This document shows positions 57,301-60,243 of a DNA stretch of 64,000 nt, piece after piece. How positions within the stretch are numbered: position 1 is the first letter of the stretch; each line of letters opens with the position of its first letter. The notes under the pieces are model-generated. The model was not told the DNA's origin. It did not search any database and saw nothing but the letters and a program-made list of their open reading frames with translations. Source of the stretch: Carposina sasakii. Its lineage: Eukaryota > Arthropoda > Insecta > Lepidoptera > Carposinidae. The translations under genes were made by a program, and so were the position numbers. The stretch lies in NCBI GenBank assembly GCA_014607495.2, contig CP053167.1, forward strand, positions 4,092,001 to 4,156,000. Direction: 5' to 3'.

Positions 57301-60243
57301 GCATGCATTCCATTCATTTTAATTATGTTTCTTTTTGTTTTTATACCTTACAAAGTAATACTGTCTGAATGATAAATAATAATGTAGGTAGTATTTATGC
57401 TTCTTTCATTGCGCAAAACAAAAGTGAATTAAATACCTATGCACACAAATGTTGCCATATCTCAAACGAATTTTAAAAGAATTTTAACAATGACGTGAAA
57501 TTAAATTATAATAAGAATTTCCCGAAAATCCATCCCAAAATGAGATATTCCTCATTTACGCACTGAAGAAATTTCGCATAGCCCCAAATATTTTCATAAC
57601 ATCAAATCTTGTTTGGCACAGGAAGTGAATTCTTAAGAATTTGGGTCGAAACAAACAAACGCAAAATCGCCAAAAATGTCTTGGTCAAATTAAGGCTTGG
57701 CCTAAAATGAAACCAAGGTTAGAGTAAAGACTTGTGATATTGGAGATACCAAAGATGGCGTAAAAAGGAAGCATCACGTATATTTTCCCGGTCAAATATA
57801 TTCAGATATGCTATTTGATAACGGTATTCTCACGGATACGAATGTTTGCGGACGTGAGTTGTACGTATAAACTGCAAATAGCTCCGATTTAGGTGAACGA
57901 GATCAATCTAATGTAAAAGGAACAAAACAGATTTTAGGTCTGATAGATATTTTAGATAAAATAGGGGGGGGGGGGAAGTAAAACCAATAGCAAGAAATTT
58001 AGTAAAATAATTATATCACACAAATTTAAAAATATAGCTGGCAACTCTAATATAGAACGATGGTATGTGTAAAAATACATTATTATTTACATATTATATG
58101 GAGACTAAGGCTTTCTTGCAGCAAATGTTAAACATAGGTTTAACTTTAATCGAGAATTAACACGCAGGGGTCTTTTTGTCACAAACAGAAAGAGCCGTCA
58201 TGTGTTTTGATTCTAGATTTTGTTAAAACTAGATTTACAGCTTAGTACCACTTACAGAACATATGTAAGTCTTAATAAAACAAAATATAAATGTTGGTTT
58301 TAATATAATTCACTTAGGTATTTAGAAACAATTTAATAAACTCTTTTATTGGTGTGAAATATATTTACCAGTAGTTTATTATATTTAATACCGTAACATC
58401 TTTACCTCCAATTTTGAACCCCAGTGTTATAGAGATTATCTTTAAATTGATAGAACCAATTCTTTCCAGCTCAACTTCGTAACCAATAAACAAGTTTGAT
58501 CCATACTAACATAGTTAAAATAATTTTCTTATTTTGTTTGCCCCCTTTCGTTTAAACAATAAAGTTCATATTTGAAATAAAAACGAACGATTCTCAGTTT
58601 TGTTGAAACGTTGAAGATTTAGTCTTTATAGTTTCCAACGTGCTCGAGTTGAAACAAAAGCGGGTACTTATTGCTATCTCTGGCTATTATCTCTTATCTT
58701 TCGACATCGCATTCCTCCGTTATCTTTTCTTATCTTTAGTCTCATAGATCGAGCTTAATGCTTCTTTGAGTACATTAATTACGGATAGGTAGCCGTTTAA
58801 ATCGATACAATCTTTCCTTAATTGCGTTTAACCCTTTACAATTGAAATGTTGGATATAAAAATATATAGATTAGCTTTTAACTTTTAGCTTTAACTATAT
58901 ATAAATAACGTTAACCCAATTGTTAACATAAAAGTTGAAATTGTAATCATAATGTAATAAAGAAAATAAAATAACTATCATATAACTATTAGAAGAGTTG
59001 TTGTTTCATACATGCATTATTATGACTCCTCCGTACTATTCTTTTCCATGACTTAGCAAATAACATTCTGCGAAGTATAGGGGAAACTTTGTGATTTTAT
59101 GAAAATACTGAACTGAAAACATGAAAGACATGAAAATGCATTCATAATTCATAACGATGTAGAATATTGTTTTCGCAGGGATGTATAAGTTTTCATCGTG
59201 TTTTTAGAAACGATTTTTTAATCTCATCGTGCTTTTCGAGATTACACTTTAAGTTATGGGACTAAGTTTTTCTTACCACAAGTGCGCTAACAAGCTAGAA
59301 AACAATGTGAATACGGTTGTAACTAAGCAATAAATAAGTACAGGAAATCCTAAAATACCTTTTGTTTCATCTTACAACACAATAAGAGATCGTTTTACAT
59401 GAAAACGCGCAAAAAGTAGGCAATTTTCTAGCGATATTGAAGGAAATGTGTCATGTCAGTTAGTTTGTGTCTAGTAGGTTTGTTTGAAATCGTAGAGTTA
59501 GCTATTGTTAAATGTATGGTCATTACCTGGGATCCCAATTTCATGGATGGATTAACATGTGTTTTGTGTGTTTCCTGATTTACCTATCATTTTAAATTTA
59601 CCTCATTTCACTAGGTACTATAATTTTTTCTCAACTCTTTGCCTAGTAATGATTAGAAAAATGTAAAATTTCAGTTACCTAAATTAAAATTATTTGCTTA
59701 GTAAGAAACATGACCTTCTCTGTTTCTGACTAACGTTTCTCAGATTACCGTGTTATACAATAGCTACTTCATTTTGTCCGAACCTAACCCAACTATACTT
59801 CCCTATCATTTTAAATCGATAACTTCAAAACCACTCGAGATAGAAACCGTGATATCGATATTAATTGTTAACGCTGCCGATGATTTTAGTTCGTAACAAT
59901 AGTTTTTTTTTTTATTTGATCAACTAAGATAGGATATTGAATTAAGTTTTATTGAAAATGTTGGTAGTCTCGATTGGAACAGTAATTTTTCAATTACTAC
60001 TATAGTAGTCATTTGGTATTTTATAAAATTTAATATCAACCTATAACTTTACAATTAAAGAATTTTCTTACATCATCTCCCACACATTTCATATGACGTT
60101 TTTCAACATACTTTAGAGTGCGATTTCTTTTTATAATTAAAAACTCACCTCCAGAGCCTCTTGCGCCGTGTGGAGGTAGTCCCTCAGCATGGCCTCCTGA
60201 ATGCTGAGCCATTCTAGCCTAGGGTCCTCCAACTGGGTCACCT
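11833..60243 (-). CDS. kibra: kibra, Hippo-pathway WW/C2 scaffold (18 visible exons, 5' end outside window)
   Basis: Kibra/WWC is a cortical scaffold that, with Merlin and Expanded, activates Hippo and Warts and so restrains Yorkie. Coding blocks: 60149-60243, 27519-27627, 26403-26577, 25396-26241, 24089-24221, 23628-23727, 22826-22924, 21137-21235, 19905-20022, 18733-18913, 18061-18214, 17510-17598, 16970-17118, 14608-14718, 13725-13844, 13224-13370, 12491-12685, 11833-12331. All introns are GT-AG and all phases join, giving 1138 residues ending VVDRVLGVQV plus TGA. Family signatures: TQLEDPRLEW, IQKSLISGEKERADLMQSLA, SDESVAGDSGVFEA, C2 domain, KRSKTFSP, RSVRERRSLR, CREIYRLRK. By comparison with Drosophila Kibra (about 1290 residues), roughly 80-150 residues are missing upstream. 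The missing part holds WW1 and most of WW2. The first visible intron is 32.5 kb and hosts many transposons. Confidence 0.97.
12332..12490 (-). other. kibra intron 17 (short)
   Basis: 159-bp intron, 'gtgagt' donor and 'cacag' acceptor. Nothing else seen. Confidence 0.85.
12491..12685 (-). CDS. kibra: kibra exon, C-terminal helical region
   Basis: 195 bp, fragment residues 909-972 with split codons at both ends. Acceptor 'tcctccag', donor TTTAA|gtgagt. Encodes LEEACSRGDSTVAAWVAQDE and LLTRTCREIYRLRKSRQGG, the conserved helical block near the Kibra C-terminus. GC-rich compared with surrounding introns. Confidence 0.95.
   Translation of the reverse strand, partial: VGRSLQPRRLHRGRLGGPGRDTNASNRPPRAERPRRQAPHPHVPGDLPAEEVEAGGEEARPGHL
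12686..13223 (-). other. kibra intron 16 with repeat copies
   Basis: 538-bp intron. It holds a family E copy (about 12855-13035) and a family B MITE (13035-13188). Confidence 0.7.
13035..13188. mobile_element. MITE family B, copy 2
   Basis: The right arm is well kept ('gcttcggctttgctactgca', 'aattaggtaataa'). The left arm is eroded but keeps 'acagcgaaaattgagaatg'. It lies inside kibra intron 16. Confidence 0.65.
13224..13370 (-). CDS. kibra: kibra exon, second coiled-coil segment
   Basis: 147 bp, fragment residues 860-907. Acceptor 'tataccag', donor AAGAG|gtatgt. Encodes WGKLSHSPRR, then TSLDLALDLHAQHARLKDLR, a leucine-rich amphipathic helix conserved in the family. Confidence 0.94.
13432..13540 (+). 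repeat. Helitron-like 5' end fragment
   Basis: Begins 'tcctactaacattataaatg' then 'cgaaa', followed by 'gttgctctttcacgtaaaag'. It matches the 5' ends of the Helitron-like repeats at 38638-38886 (read on minus) and 24413-25207. Truncated. In kibra intron 15 (13371-13724). Confidence 0.6.
13725..13844 (-). CDS. kibra: kibra exon with aPKC-binding-like box
   Basis: 120 bp, fragment residues 820-858. Acceptor 'atttccag', donor TTGAG|gttagt. Encodes LNRSESDSSMAQYARRVTLQ and then IPFDRSVRERRSLR. The latter corresponds in position and character to the basic stretch of vertebrate KIBRA known to bind atypical PKC; the functional equivalence is inferred. Confidence 0.94.
13845..14607 (-). other. kibra intron 14 with MITE B
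   Basis: 763-bp intron, largely filled by the MITE at 13909-14218. No exon-like sequence otherwise. Confidence 0.7.
13909..14218. mobile_element. MITE family B, expanded copy 3
   Basis: Inverted ends 'cctgattacgtaacttgtag' and 'gcaaattaggtaggtaatc' enclose a longer interior than the other copies. The interior has an AT-rich extra segment (about 13955-14110) and a CpG-rich block around 14110-14150. The extra segment looks like a secondary insertion. Confidence 0.7.
14608..14718 (-). CDS. kibra: kibra exon with KRSKTFSP box
   Basis: 111 bp, fragment residues 783-818. Acceptor 'ttttcacag', donor TGCAG|gtacgt. Encodes EEPLATIKRSKTFSPQPQ and GISKGLYICR, a strongly conserved Kibra block whose Ser/Thr-Pro content suggests phosphorylation. 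Confidence 0.96.
14719..16969 (-). other. kibra intron 13 (2.25 kb)
   Basis: Holds a decayed family A MITE (14846-14973) and, near 15265-15345, a moderately GC-rich fragment of unknown origin ('gtagcctgaagggctttgcc'). The rest is AT-rich with no gene seen. Confidence 0.6.
14846..14973. mobile_element. MITE family A, decayed copy
   Basis: Retains 'agcccactata', 'cacatgtttattt', 'cgagtctcg' and the end 'gttacgccctgtat'. Much of the left arm is lost. Confidence 0.6.
16970..17118 (-). CDS. kibra: kibra exon, acidic region and TNTEC box
   Basis: 149 bp, fragment residues 733-781. Acceptor 'aatgtcag', donor AGACG|gtgagt. Encodes IVEEDSFEDYIPEEDIALEE, then KETNTECNFCPEGARQLHRR. The ETNTEC block is a Kibra signature. 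Confidence 0.95.
17119..17509 (-). other. kibra intron 12 with perfect palindrome
   Basis: 391-bp intron whose main feature is the inverted repeat at 17295-17370. Confidence 0.7.
17295..17370. repeat. Perfect 35-bp inverted repeat, 6-nt loop
   Basis: Left arm 17295-17329 and right arm 17336-17370 are exact reverse complements around the loop TACGGG. The inner part is GC-rich ('gggacccgccccggcttca') and the outer part AT-rich ('tttatttgtataacta'). It would form a very stable hairpin in DNA or in kibra pre-mRNA. The inner phrase resembles common insect repeat ends, so fusion of two repeat termini is one origin. Confidence 0.9.
17510..17598 (-). CDS. kibra: kibra exon, acidic linker
   Basis: 89 bp, fragment residues 704-732. 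Acceptor 'ttcccag', donor AACCAG|gtcagt. Encodes ESMLGADCNDCEDLSESEDE, a strongly acidic linker after the C2 domain. Confidence 0.92.
17599..18060 (-). other. kibra intron 11 with LINE tail
   Basis: 462-bp intron, mostly the LINE-tail fragment at 17670-17935. Confidence 0.7.
17670..17935 (+). repeat. LINE 3'-tail fragment
   Basis: Contains 'ggcagcagcgcctcccgtgt', 'agcgtggtgactatgggtaa' and 'ggcctacgtccagcagtgg', in the same order as the minus-strand copy at 27341-27500. No ORF remains. The sequence fits a 5'-truncated non-LTR retrotransposon tail. Confidence 0.65.
18061..18214 (-). CDS. kibra: kibra exon, end of C2 domain
   Basis: 154 bp, fragment residues 652-702. Acceptor 'attttcag', donor AGAG|gttagt. 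Encodes GCTQVSLADFDPDAVSQKWY and NVLSFRSMRR, the last C2 strand, followed by a Ser/Thr-rich linker (STVISSQTSTLTRNR). Confidence 0.96.
18215..18732 (-). other. kibra intron 10 with LINE remnant
   Basis: 518-bp intron containing a plus-strand reverse-transcriptase end (18510-18690). Confidence 0.7.
18510..18690 (+). pseudogene. LINE polyprotein C-terminal remnant
   Basis: The plus strand reads GYRGRGKPKKCWMDCVREDM, then EWKKRTYCVVPK before the stop at 18669-18671. This matches the well-known C-terminus of insect non-LTR retrotransposon polyproteins (pattern GRPKKRW...WK...C). The stop is followed by a short trailer. Only the last 60 or so codons remain, as expected for a 5'-truncated insertion. 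Confidence 0.7.
18733..18913 (-). CDS. kibra: kibra exon, C2 domain core
   Basis: 181 bp, fragment residues 592-651. Acceptor 'tcccaacag', donor TGTTTG|gtacgt. Encodes GVRGALVIGGGCGVAFTCPG, then ARAKLTGAAALRAATLQVNL and THANQCL. It is placed as C2 core because phase, position and the following GCTQVSLADF fit. It is very GC- and Ala-rich and diverges from better-conserved C2 sequences. Confidence 0.88.
18914..19904 (-). other. kibra intron 9 with MITE A
   Basis: 991-bp intron. It holds the complete family A MITE at 19446-19710. Otherwise AT-rich, no gene seen. Confidence 0.7.
19446..19710. mobile_element. MITE family A, complete copy 2
   Basis: Palindromic, 265 bp, from 'tacagggtgtaacaaaaggg' to 'cccttttgttacaccctgta'. 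TA at both edges suggests TA target duplication. The best-preserved copy of the family here. Confidence 0.9.
19905..20022 (-). CDS. kibra: kibra exon, start of C2 domain
   Basis: 118 bp, fragment residues 553-590. Acceptor 'tttgttgcag', donor GAAGT|gtaagt. Encodes SVTQLEIKLRYCPEDSTLEI, then ILRARNLHALYIDMGTEV, the first beta strands of the C2 domain (lipid and membrane association in this family). Confidence 0.96.
20023..21136 (-). other. kibra intron 8
   Basis: 1114-bp intron. A family E copy spans about 20575-20805, and an older repeat piece near 20900-20940 resembles 8100-8160. A moderately GC-rich unique stretch (20335-20470) has no ORF. Confidence 0.6.
21137..21235 (-). CDS. kibra: kibra exon with DSGVFE degron-like motif
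   Basis: 99 bp, fragment residues 520-551. Acceptor 'cccttacag', donor GCTG|gtattt. Encodes RSVSAAVSDESVAGDSGVFE and AAQAADPNA. DSG followed by hydrophobic and acidic residues is the core of a Slimb/beta-TrCP degron, and Drosophila Kibra is known to be turned over by SCF-Slimb. Confidence 0.95.
21331..21497 (-). mobile_element. tRNA-related SINE family S2, minus-strand copy
   Basis: On the minus strand a body ('gagatttggctagtgtatag', then 'ctatcggg') precedes a tRNA-like module (21332-21403). The module has an A box 'tagctcagttggtagagc' and a B box 'gttcaaatc', then a poly(A)-like run. Acceptor and T-arm pairs form, but the anticodon loop lacks the expected T33, so I do not call a tRNA gene. 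The plus-strand sister copy is at 54238-54410. Confidence 0.7.
21749..22321 (+). mobile_element. MITE family C, copy interrupted by a retroposed insertion
   Basis: The flanks of the copy match 6708-7083. Inside, 21872-22030 (159 bp) is foreign and bounded by the exact 13-bp duplication GAAAATTTTATTA (21859-21871 and 22031-22043). Read on the minus strand the insert ends in an A-rich 'aaataataaaa' tail. A further 'acaccctgta' end follows at 22311-22320. Confidence 0.8.
22826..22924 (-). CDS. kibra: kibra exon, proline-rich linker
   Basis: 99 bp, fragment residues 487-518. Acceptor 'tttctttgcag', donor AGTG|gtaagt. Encodes PVQLQGPGRPSEPLSPISET, then PPPPSPPTPSSS, a disordered Ser/Pro-rich linker upstream of the C2 domain. 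Confidence 0.94.
22925..23627 (-). other. kibra intron 6 with MITE B
   Basis: 703-bp intron. MITE B at 23025-23196; near 23340-23540 there is an imperfect palindromic stretch around 'gacccccattaatgggggtc' (23461-23480). Confidence 0.65.
23025..23196. mobile_element. MITE family B, copy 4
   Basis: Ends 'cctgattacgtaacttgcaa' and 'ttgcaaattaggtaatcagg', arms with 'cgaagcaatgcgatagagaa', and a CpG-rich centre. The cleanest copy of family B in the window. Confidence 0.85.
23628..23727 (-). CDS. kibra: kibra exon, charged coiled coil
   Basis: 100 bp, fragment residues 453-485. Acceptor 'tatctacag', donor ACAA|gtgagt. Encodes VERQRRQQRELEEKLAEMKI then GAAGLSEVAALAT, a highly charged helix. Confidence 0.94.
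23728..24088 (-). other. kibra intron 5
   Basis: 361-bp intron, unique AT-rich sequence, nothing seen. Confidence 0.7.
24089..24221 (-). CDS. kibra: kibra exon, Ser/Pro linker with PPPY
   Basis: 133 bp, fragment residues 409-452. Acceptor 'tatttacag', donor AATCAG|gtaggt. Encodes LFRGTSYTDSATPGASSSPS, then SPRSSLSSASPPPPPPPYNQ. The end contains PPPY, a PPxY-type WW ligand. Confidence 0.95.
24413..25207 (+). mobile_element. Helitron-like element containing a 127-bp minisatellite
   Basis: The left end reads 'ctacactaatattataaaga' and the right end 'cgcggacggagtcgcgggcg' then 'tccactag', i.e. a GC hairpin followed by CTAG before T. That is the layout of non-autonomous Helitron-like repeats in insects. 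The same two ends occur at 31580-31797 and 38638-38886. The interior is expanded by tandem repeats. No Rep/helicase coding remains. Confidence 0.65.
24530..25140 (+). repeat. Minisatellite, 5 units of about 127 bp
   Basis: The phrase 'cccacgggaagg' starts at 24561, 24689, 24816, 24942 and 25070, giving periods of 126-128 bp. Units carry 'acgaaaaccgctatacatat' and 'gggcatatatgttcatt'. Units 2 and 3 are nearly identical and outer units are more diverged, so the most recent duplication was central. Confidence 0.92.
25396..26241 (-). CDS. kibra: kibra largest exon, central coiled coil
   Basis: 846 bp, fragment residues 127-407. Acceptor 'aatttacag', donor GAAAG|gtaatt. Encodes VEQKLSSQQGCYNIKEAHAI, IQKSLISGEKERADLMQSLA and further heptad-rich helices. 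It ends in a Ser-rich stretch (STLSVSSSSSLGSLSTAS), GISFTDIYGGPQIAS and DMVDLQRRVER. The region mediates dimerisation and partner binding in the family. Confidence 0.98.
26242..26402 (-). other. kibra intron 3
   Basis: 161-bp intron, nothing else seen. Confidence 0.85.
26403..26577 (-). CDS. kibra: kibra exon, coiled coil
   Basis: 175 bp, fragment residues 69-125. Acceptor 'tttccccag', donor GCTGA|gtaagt. Encodes CSSTTSVTTTSTTSRHDPDV, then KGRVAQLRKELRQARAEVAS, matching the Kibra pattern of a Ser/Thr-rich hinge followed by a heptad helix. Confidence 0.96.
27207..27270. repeat. (TTTA)n microsatellite
   Basis: Two adjacent runs of TTTA units, interrupted by 'acatactttt'. Confidence 0.85.
27341..27500 (-). 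repeat. LINE 3'-tail fragment, minus strand
   Basis: Reverse complement contains 'gtggtgactatggcc' and 'ggcctatgtccagtagtgg', in the same order as 17670-17935. Confidence 0.65.
27519..27627 (-). CDS. kibra: kibra exon, start of coiled coil
   Basis: 109 bp, fragment residues 32-67. Acceptor 'tttgtccccag', donor CTAGTT|gtgagt. Encodes AKKEMYDVKKQRLCIAQDEY, then KQLNNALSTLAASRSS, the canonical helix after the WW domains. It joins upstream to the exon at 60149-60243 in phase 0 across 32.5 kb. Confidence 0.97.
27683..27815 (+). repeat. Repeat family E copy
   Basis: Carries 'ctgcaggatcacaaaggaga', 'tgagcatagcggagatagat' and the end 'gcacggaaggacatgc', in the family order. Confidence 0.6.
27990..29308 (+). 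mobile_element. Complete mariner transposon
   Basis: 1319 bp with perfect 24-bp terminal inverted repeats (27990-28013 and 29285-29308) starting 'cgaggcgcgttcgtaaaata'. TA duplications lie at 27988-27989 and 29309-29310. It contains one uninterrupted transposase gene. It is GC-richer than its surroundings and inserted inside an older MITE within the kibra intron. Intact ends and ORF indicate recent arrival. Confidence 0.97.
28153..29220 (+). CDS. mariner transposase, apparently intact
   Basis: 355 aa from the first ATG at 28153, starting MDVPLASPASCELRSVIRFL; an in-frame TTG upstream at 28132 is not used here. The N-terminal half has the paired helix-turn-helix DNA-binding region (AKQMSAKDIHSELCAVYG, DVSKTTIYKILTEHLGY) and the linker WVPKRLT. 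Catalytic motifs are VTGDETWVHY (first Asp), LHHDNARPHTA (second) and YSPDVAPSDFHLF (third). The last two Asp are separated by 34 residues, the mariner DD34D signature. No frameshift or stop. Length is typical of the family (about 345-360). It catalyses cut-and-paste transposition at TA. Confidence 0.97.
   Translation: MDVPLASPASCELRSVIRFLAAKQMSAKDIHSELCAVYGDDCMSEGMVRRWVRDFKNGRTDVHDEQRAGRPSVSDETIAKVEARMLEDRRVTLEELSELIPDVSKTTIYKILTEHLGYSKVCARWVPKRLTKDHKQQRVAASHEFLQRHEAEGDEFLDSIVTGDETWVHYTTPETKEKSRQWRHSSSPKPQKFKQTLSAGKLMASVFWDRKGVLLCDFMPRGTTINADRYCETLRKLRRAIQNKRRGRLTKGVRLHHDNARPHTARSTTALIEEFGWETVTQPPYSPDVAPSDFHLFPELKKHLGGTDFNTDEEVQEAVLNFLRSQAGEFYDSGSTKWAARWQKCIDRNGEYVEK
29440..30518. other. kibra intron 1, no gene seen
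   Basis: AT-rich. A plus-strand 96-codon ORF (29856-30146) has no recognisable domain and biased composition, so I do not call it. Confidence 0.4.
30519..30780. mobile_element. MITE family A, complete copy 3
   Basis: Palindromic, from 'tacagggtgtaacagaaagg' to 'ttctgttacaccctgta', with TA at the edges. About 262 bp. Confidence 0.88.
30781..30930 (-). mobile_element. tRNA-derived SINE family S3
   Basis: On the minus strand a tRNA-like head (30851-30926) has an A-box-like 'ggccgattggtctagtaggt' and a B box 'gggttcgaatcccgg'. A short body ends against the neighbouring MITE. Not a functional tRNA: the head lacks a proper cloverleaf. Confidence 0.65.
31350..31560 (+). repeat. Interspersed repeat with (GT)n tract
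   Basis: Carries 'aacccccgacgcaaaaatga', a TG-rich microsatellite at about 31400-31465, and 'catcgtagctcccaaacgga'. The flanking phrases look like a common arthropod interspersed repeat; class unknown. Confidence 0.55.
31580..31797 (-). mobile_element. Helitron-like repeat, short minus-strand copy
   Basis: Left edge 'tagtggacgcccgcgacttc' then 'gtccgcgtgg' is the reversed hairpin end. The right edge has (ATCC)n (31740-31762) and 'ctttcgcttttctaatatt'. Same layout as 38638-38886. Confidence 0.65.
31798..32506. other. kibra intron 1, no gene seen
   Basis: AT-rich, no clear repeat. If the ORF to the right is a gene, this is its 3' side, but I see no strong poly(A) signal close to the stop. Confidence 0.4.
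32507..33347 (-). CDS. Unrecognised GC-rich ORF with ITAM-like tyrosine motifs, nested in kibra intron
   Basis: I do not recognise the gene. Two overlapping minus-strand frames look coding. One starts at ATG 33347 (MNDSRSEDTAEVTEGPLPRP) and stops near 33084 after DARPFGG. The other is open from 33343 to the stop at 32507 (278 codons), and its second half looks most protein-like. That half has EYQNLEDLRKRPEYANL (Y164 and Y176 of the long frame), then AIYENI (Y203). These are YxxL-8-YxxL plus a third YxxI, and all three are also YxN, the Grb2/Drk SH2 consensus. A change of frame near 33085, where GGG|gttaag resembles a donor, would be needed to use both halves. No transmembrane segment is seen. 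Alternatives: retrocopy with a frameshift, alternative kibra 5' exon, or chance ORF in GC-rich DNA. Confidence 0.4.
33348..34300. other. GC-richer stretch 5' of the nested ORF
   Basis: 33500-33950 is richer in CpG than the intron around it and lies upstream of the minus-strand ORF, so it may be a promoter. Short ORFs here on both strands have no recognisable domain. Confidence 0.3.
34301..36357. other. kibra intron 1, no gene seen
   Basis: AT-rich. A GC-richer fragment at 35700-35790, preceded by a T run, looks like a retrotransposon end read on the minus strand with its poly(A), but it is too short to classify. Confidence 0.4.
36358..36690. mobile_element. Long-arm foldback MITE (family F)
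   Basis: Arms of about 155 bp (36358-36520 and 36540-36690) are near reverse complements. Shared blocks are 'gaaaacaagcactta', 'cgatggtctagaattctat', 'tggaatgaatactattgaag' and 'gggatccatt'. The loop is about 20 bp. No ORF; single copy here. Confidence 0.88.
36691..37079. other. kibra intron 1, no gene seen
   Basis: AT-rich, nothing recognised. Confidence 0.4.
37080..37160 (-). mobile_element. tRNA-like SINE head (family S4)
   Basis: The minus strand reads 'tagctcaataggtatggg' (A-box-like) and 'gtgggttcgatcc' (B box). The acceptor arms do not pair, so this is a tRNA-derived repeat, not a tRNA gene. Confidence 0.55.
37161..38190. other. kibra intron 1, no gene seen
   Basis: About 1 kb, AT-rich with a small G-rich patch at 37470-37495. 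No ORF of note. Confidence 0.4.
38191..38516 (+). mobile_element. tRNA-derived SINE family S1, plus-strand copy
   Basis: Head 'agcggtgatggtggttaaga' with B box 'gttcgattcca', then the same body as the reversed copy at 8228-8570 ('gcctcggaaagcacgtaaaa', 'ctggctaatctccgtagaga'). It is flanked by TGTAAATA at about 38183-38190 and 38517-38524, a target duplication. Confidence 0.85.
38638..38886 (-). mobile_element. Helitron-like repeat, minus-strand copy
   Basis: The left edge is the reversed hairpin 'gacgcccgcgacttcgtccg'. The body has 'cgggatacaaagtagcctat' and 'tttttacgtgaaagagtaac', followed by (ATCC)n. The right edge 'cgcgtttataatattagtag' then 'ga' is the reversed TC start. Confidence 0.7.
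38887..39656. other. kibra intron 1, no gene seen
   Basis: About 770 bp, AT-rich, no recognisable feature. Confidence 0.4.
39657..39786 (+). repeat. 130-bp direct repeat, left copy (hAT flank)
   Basis: Identical by eye to 43553-43682. It starts 'acggtaaatcttacactaat' and ends in GACAAGAG, directly abutting the hAT left terminus at 39787. Confidence 0.97.
40393..42376 (-). pseudogene. hAT transposase, two lesions
   Basis: Start ATG at 42376 (MGKPKKEVIWKHFRV), then an in-frame TGA at 42329-42331. The frame continues with the BED zinc-finger residues CSHCDIKYTT and HLQKC. DUF659-like LHLQCDGWSDVHNEGIINFL and NCAAHTLNLL follow. Near 41322-41330 one extra base after LIKN breaks the frame; the next frame resumes with LALQTLAVHEKA. 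It ends with the hAT dimerisation domain (ALRILTAPCTSAAVERSFST, LRNRLTAERAAKIAYVAYN) and an acidic tail, TGA at 40393-40395. Only two lesions in about 660 codons point to recent inactivation. The family moves DNA by cut-and-paste. Confidence 0.92.
42610..42983. mobile_element. Solo LTR inside hAT
   Basis: 374 bp bounded by TGTTACG and CGTAACA (the TG...CA rule), with GTAC duplicated at 42606-42609 and 42984-42987. A 4-bp duplication and this LTR edge fit a Ty3/Gypsy-type element. No internal coding region remains, so it is a solo LTR left by LTR-LTR recombination. It sits 5' of the transposase reading frame. Confidence 0.8.
43553..43682 (+). repeat. 130-bp direct repeat, right copy (hAT flank)
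   Basis: Exact copy of 39657-39786. The left junction shares ACGG with the hAT sequence it joins (microhomology); the right edge GACAAGAG continues into 'acagtacctaatg'. Confidence 0.97.
43683..45924. other. kibra intron 1, no gene seen
   Basis: AT-rich. A minus-strand family E fragment lies at about 44440-44510. No convincing exon. Confidence 0.4.
45925..46140 (+). CDS. Small hypothetical ORF, 71 aa
   Basis: ATG in the fair context 'acaaaATGG'. It encodes MGHNPEAVIFLMGLPTHEGR and ends EPLELRHRS. An AATAAA follows 10 bp after the stop (46150-46155). No family recognised, no signal peptide or membrane segment. It could be a short mRNA end, a retroposed fragment or chance. Confidence 0.2.
   Translation: MGHNPEAVIFLMGLPTHEGRKWAVLLHLNRNNTQFPVILYTKRQNINYGDIIKLRWPSFLPPEPLELRHRS
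46141..50144. other. kibra intron 1, mostly unique
   Basis: AT-rich with two GC-richer patches: 46830-47120 (contains 'ccaaatatggcggctaacgc') and 47670-47770. The first has a YY1/Pho-like ATGGCGGC core and could be a regulatory region. A minus-strand ORF at 47646-47912 has a donor-like gtaagt but no known domain. Confidence 0.35.
50145..50250 (+). repeat. Repeat family E copy
   Basis: Carries 'actgcaggatcacaagggac' and 'gcccaagttccttagtcaac' in the family order; the 3' end is lost. Confidence 0.55.
50630..50945 (-). repeat. Possible LINE-tail fragment
   Basis: Begins 'ctactgaacataggcctctc', resembling the reversed LINE tail at 27341-27500. A GC-richer stretch without a meaningful ORF follows. 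Confidence 0.4.
50946..54237. other. kibra intron 1, no gene seen
   Basis: 3.3 kb, AT-rich. Short ORFs (for example 52606-52872 and 53662-53877, plus strand) lack domains and coding character. No recognised repeat. Confidence 0.4.
54238..54410 (+). mobile_element. tRNA-related SINE family S2, plus-strand copy
   Basis: Body 'gccgagatttggctagtgta' precedes a tRNA-like module at 54335-54406 (A box 'ggcttagtggttatagcgg', B box 'gttcgattccc'), then a T/A-rich tail. Same architecture as 21331-21497. Confidence 0.7.
54411..56483. other. kibra intron 1, no gene seen
   Basis: AT-rich, nothing recognised. Confidence 0.4.
56484..56876 (+). mobile_element. MITE family C, copy 4
   Basis: From 'acagggtgttttttttatgg' to 'gaccaaaaatcatcctgtat', with all internal blocks of 6708-7083 plus longer T/A runs. 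Confidence 0.82.
56877..60148. other. kibra intron 1, no gene seen
   Basis: AT-rich. It contains a run of about 12-13 G near 57964-57975. No exon-like sequence until the acceptor of the 60149-60243 exon. Confidence 0.4.
60149..60243 (-). CDS. kibra: kibra most upstream visible exon, end of WW2
   Basis: 95 bp, fragment residues 1-31 after a split codon. Acceptor 'ttgttttcag', donor CTGGAG|gtgagt. Encodes VTQLEDPRLEW, the C-terminal edge of WW2, then EAMLRDYLHTAQEALE leading into the coiled coil. No WW signature was seen to its right, so the remaining 5' exons lie outside the window. Confidence 0.97.
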
